Below are positions 4,673 through 6,777 of a stretch of 6,777 bases of DNA, in pieces (the first letter of the stretch is position 1; every line of letters begins with the position of its first letter). Below the pieces are notes generated by a model that saw nothing but the letters and a program-made list of their open reading frames with translations, had not been told where the DNA came from and ran no database searches. A program made the translations under genes and the position numbers. Source of the DNA: Chloroflexota bacterium (GTDB taxonomy: Bacteria; Chloroflexota; Dehalococcoidia; SM23-28-2); NCBI GenBank assembly GCA_030691665.1, contig JAUYDU010000304.1:1-6777 (forward strand). Direction: 5' to 3'.

Positions 4673-6130
4673 CTACACGGCGCCCGCCCTCGCCTGGACG
4701 ACGGCGGGCTCCTCATGGCGGTGGACGGCCAGACAGAAGGTGCTGCCCCCCTCGCCACTCTCCAGCCAGATGCGGCCGCCGTGCAGCTCCGTCAGGGACC
4801 TGGCGATGGCCAAGCCCATGCCCATGCCGGGCACGCGCCTGCCGGAACCGTCCTTGCCGCGATAGAAAGGCTCGAAGATGGCCTCTCGTTCGTCCTCGGG
4901 GATGCCCGGGCCAGTGTCGGACACGCGGATGGTCACCTCGTCCCCCTCCTGGCGTACTTCCACGGTGATGCGCCCGCCGGCGGGGGTAAAGCGATTGGCA
5001 TTGGCGAGGAGGTTCACGAGTATCTGTTCGAAGCGCTGCTGATCCACCATGACCTTGGGCCCAGGCGTGTCGAAGCGCAGATCGAGGGTCTGGTTCTTGA
5101 CCTGGATGAGGGGAGAGACGAGGGTGCAGGCGGCAGCCACTATGTCGCCCGCTCCCACAGGCTCCAGGTTCAGCTCCGGCTGGCTGCGGTCCAGGCGAGC
5201 CATGCTCACGAGATCGCTGACCAGGGTGCTGAGGCGATTGGTGCCGCGGACGATGTTGCGGATGAGCTGGCCCCGCGGACTATCGGCGGCCGATCTGTCC
5301 TCCTCCAGCAGCATCTCGGCTGAGGTCTTGACAGAGGTGAGAGGCGTCCGCAGCTCGTGAGAGACGGTGACGAGGAAGTCTCTCCGCATCTGGGCCAGCT
5401 CTTGCAGGCGCTCGGCTCGCTTCTTCTCCTCATCGTAGAGGCGAGCGTTGTCCAGGGCGAGGCCAACGGCGATGCCGATGGCGCTGAGCAATCGCCGGTC
5501 GTTGAAATCGGATGTGGCGGCGTCACCCATCAGCCCGAGGACACCAATGACCTTGTCCAAGGAGAGGAGGGGCACGTAGGCCAGGGAATAGAATTCGCTG
5601 AACCAGGAGAACCAGGGGTCTTCAGCCGTAGTTGGCTTGACTACCACCTGACCGCGCCGTACCGCCTCCTGAAGCTCGCTCTGAGACAGCGGGATGTGCG
5701 GAGCCATCTTGAGCCAGCGCTCAGGAAAGCCTTTGGTGGCCACTGGCTCCAGCTCTAGCAGGTCAGGGTCTATCCAGGCCACCACGGCCGCTTCCGCTCC
5801 CAGGAGCTGCGCCACCATCTCGGCGCTGGCGTGACAGGCCTCCTTGAAACCCCGCAGAGGGCTCAACTCCACCGCTAGCTTCACCGGGTAGACGCCTCTC
5901 CTGGTTAGGCGATGGATGTGAGCGAAGGTCACCTCGATGGCCAGGATGGCGGCCGCTCCCATCGTCAGGAAGACCAAGACGACCTGAGGAAGAGACAAGC
6001 CGAAGCCAAAACGGTAAGTGAGCACAAGAGCGAGGATAGCCACAGATGCGCCGATCCTCGTCCACCACTTGAGGAGGCGAACATCCCTCAGGGGGTCGCC
6101 AGGGAACGGATGATGTCTGATTGTCGACAT
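4673..6130 (-). CDS. Membrane sensor histidine kinase with GAF domain
   Basis: A 485-residue two-component sensor kinase. Two N-terminal TM helices (about 26-43 and 48-69) have almost no loop between them, so sensing is probably cytoplasmic or within the membrane. A GAF domain follows (about 90-230), then a short linker helix with EEKKRAERLQELAQMRRDF leading into the HisKA dimerisation domain; the phosphoacceptor is His258 in SHELRTPLT. The HATPase domain has the N box NLLANANRFTP (373-383), G1 DTGPGIP (405-411), F box FEPFYRG (419-425) and G2 GMGMGLAIAR (435-444), so all catalytic motifs look intact. The ATG at 6130 has GAGG at 6138-6141, seven bases upstream. No response regulator is adjacent in the window, so the kinase is either an orphan or its partner is elsewhere. 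The signal is not predictable from the GAF sequence. Confidence 0.93.
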   Translation of the reverse strand: MSTIRHHPFPGDPLRDVRLLKWWTRIGASVAILALVLTYRFGFGLSLPQVVLVFLTMGAAAILAIEVTFAHIHRLTRRGVYPVKLAVELSPLRGFKEACHASAEMVAQLLGAEAAVVAWIDPDLLELEPVATKGFPERWLKMAPHIPLSQSELQEAVRRGQVVVKPTTAEDPWFSWFSEFYSLAYVPLLSLDKVIGVLGLMGDAATSDFNDRRLLSAIGIAVGLALDNARLYDEEKKRAERLQELAQMRRDFLVTVSHELRTPLTSVKTSAEMLLEEDRSAADSPRGQLIRNIVRGTNRLSTLVSDLVSMARLDRSQPELNLEPVGAGDIVAAACTLVSPLIQVKNQTLDLRFDTPGPKVMVDQQRFEQILVNLLANANRFTPAGGRITVEVRQEGDEVTIRVSDTGPGIPEDEREAIFEPFYRGKDGSGRRVPGMGMGLAIARSLTELHGGRIWLESGEGGSTFCLAVHRHEEPAVVQARAGAV

Positions 6131-6179
6131 GAACTGGCCTCGGCAGGCTCCCCAACATATAAGACATTGCTGGCCCGCT

Positions 6180-6190
6180 CCTGTTACAGG
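6180..6190. promoter_or_regulatory. Short palindrome upstream of the histidine kinase
   Basis: CCTGTTACAGG is an 11-base perfect palindrome about a central T, 50-60 bases before the kinase ATG. It could be an operator half-site pair, but no clear promoter boxes are visible near it, so this is a weak suggestion. Confidence 0.2.
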
Positions 6191-6254
6191 TTCTTGTCGC
6201 CAGGCAGGGAATTCGTTATGTAAGGCTACCGCCGGGGAGTGCCTCGGCCAACGA

Positions 6255-6305
6255 CTAGGCCCCAGGCGGCGCTGCCCCTGCCGGGCAGGCTCACCTGGGG
6301 CCTAG
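6255..6305. repeat. Long inverted repeat with nested hairpin
   Basis: The 12-base arms CTAGGCCCCAGG (6255-6266) and CCTGGGGCCTAG (6294-6305) are perfectly complementary. Inside them CTGCCC (6272-6277) pairs with GGGCAG (6283-6288). It lies downstream of the surface-protein gene and upstream of the histidine kinase. No T tract follows on either strand. It may end or process the upstream transcript, or be a small palindromic element. Confidence 0.6.
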
Positions 6306-6307
6306 GT

Positions 6308-6329
6308 ACCTGCCTATTAGCAGGCAGGT
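6308..6329. repeat. Hairpin adjoining the long inverted repeat
   Basis: ACCTGCCT and AGGCAGGT pair over 8 bp with a six-base loop. The flanking CCTAGG copies (6301-6306 and 6335-6340) can extend it, and CCCCTAGGGG at 6333-6342 is itself a palindrome. It begins 28 bases after the surface-protein stop on the minus strand, so a factor-assisted termination role is possible. Confidence 0.5.
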
Positions 6330-6357
6330 TCGCCCCTAGGGGAAAGGGCCTCTTCTG

Positions 6358-6777
6358 CTAGCGGTTTCGCCGTCTGGACGACCAGGCGACGCTCCCCACG
6401 CCCGCCAGCATCAGGATGGCACCGGCGCTCAGGAAGAGCACGGCCCAGGGCCAACTCGTCGACGATGTCGTCCAGCCGCCTCCCGATGGCGGCGGACCAA
6501 CGGGGGTGGCCAGCGTGGGTGCTTGTGTCGGCGTGGGCGTCGGCGTCGGCGTGAGAGTAGGCGCTGGCGAGGCCACGATTGCCGCCGCCGTTGGCGTGGG
6601 CGCCGGAGGGGCCGTGGCTGTCGCAGTGGGCGTGGCCGTCGCTGTCGCAGTGGGCGTGGCCGTCACGGTCGCTGTAGGTGTCGCCGTCGCAGTCGCTGTG
6701 GGCGTCGCGGTCGCGGTCGCAGTAGGCGTCGCGGTCGCTGTCGCAGTAGGCGTCGCTGTGGCCGTCGCTGTGGCCGT
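6358..6777 (-). CDS. C-terminal part of a Thr/Ala/Pro-rich membrane-anchored surface protein (partial)
   Basis: The frame is open from the right edge to a TAG at 6358-6360, giving about 139 visible residues; the N-terminal portion is outside. The visible part begins with a (TPTATATA)n stalk, becomes more varied (APPAPTPTAAA, then TPTPTPTPTQAPT), continues through a Gly/Ser/Thr linker (PPSGGGWTTSSTS), and ends in one hydrophobic helix, WPWAVLFLSAGAILMLAGVG, followed by the basic tail SSRRRNR. This is the layout of a secreted protein held by a C-terminal membrane anchor with a low-complexity, possibly glycosylated stalk, common in Chloroflexota. The tail resembles sortase-substrate tails, but no LPxTG-like motif is visible, so simple membrane anchoring is more likely. 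The internal GTG at 6664-6666 is not a real start because the repeat continues upstream in frame. The function of the missing head cannot be inferred. Confidence 0.8.
   Translation of the reverse strand, partial: TATATATATPTATATATPTATATATPTATATATPTATVTATPTATATATPTATATAPPAPTPTAAAIVASPAPTLTPTPTPTPTQAPTLATPVGPPPSGGGWTTSSTSWPWAVLFLSAGAILMLAGVGSVAWSSRRRNR
6617..6777. repeat. 24-base tandem repeat encoding (TPTATATA)n
   Basis: About seven units of 24 bases run from 6617 to the right edge. The first two (6617-6640 and 6641-6664) are identical; later units differ mainly at third codon positions and at C/T or A/G sites. Each unit encodes eight residues of a surface-protein stalk. The array is in frame, so unit gain or loss would change stalk length without disrupting the protein. 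It continues beyond the window. Confidence 0.85.

Noticed and set aside
6155..6170. -10-like TATATG upstream of the histidine kinase
   Set aside because: No acceptable -35 box at 16-18 bases, so a promoter cannot be supported.
6617..6777. CRISPR array
   Set aside because: The repeats are contiguous 24-base units with no spacers and are in frame with a Thr/Ala/Pro protein stalk.

Overview
The window is high-GC bacterial DNA with dense short-spaced genes on both strands. The 24-base Thr/Ala/Pro repeat encoding a surface stalk, the style of the TrkA-type channel, the NVW-type lipid kinase and the cupin all resemble Chloroflexota (possibly a Dehalococcoidia-like or thermophilic lineage). This is inference from protein style; no rRNA or other marker is present.

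Layout, left to right. (1) 1-1019 (+): a K+ channel with an RCK/TrkA nucleotide-binding module, cut by the left edge. (2) 1020-1223: a gene-free interval with a degenerate copy of the epimerase 3' end, two tandem hairpins ending in a T-rich terminator, and a third hairpin. (3) 1224-1655 (-): a VOC-fold methylmalonyl-CoA-epimerase-like protein. (4) 1739-2086 (-): a small cupin, upstream of the epimerase and probably co-transcribed from a good sigma-70-type promoter at 2176-2203. (5) 2272-3210 (+): a YegS/diacylglycerol-kinase-family lipid kinase, divergent from the cupin. (6) 3149-4435 (-): recF, whose 3' end overlaps the kinase tail to tail. (7) 4436-4672: recF promoter region plus a hairpin pair that looks like an orphan right end of an IS200/IS605-type element. 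(8) 4673-6130 (-): a two-TM, GAF-containing sensor histidine kinase with no partner regulator in view. (9) 6131-6357: a palindrome-rich spacer. (10) 6358-6777 (-): the C-terminal part of a secreted or surface protein with a (TPTATATA)n stalk and a membrane anchor, cut by the right edge.

The genes do not form one pathway. They look like unrelated housekeeping and sensory functions: ion transport, acyl-CoA metabolism, lipid phosphorylation, DNA repair, signalling and cell surface. I found no clear undescribed multi-gene system. The most interesting signals are non-coding or at residue level: the duplicated epimerase gene end, the possible TnpB/omegaRNA right-end remnant, families of 8-bp tetraloop hairpins in spacers, and substitutions at normally conserved positions in the epimerase, RecF and the channel filter. 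No gene-free stretch exceeds about 240 bases.
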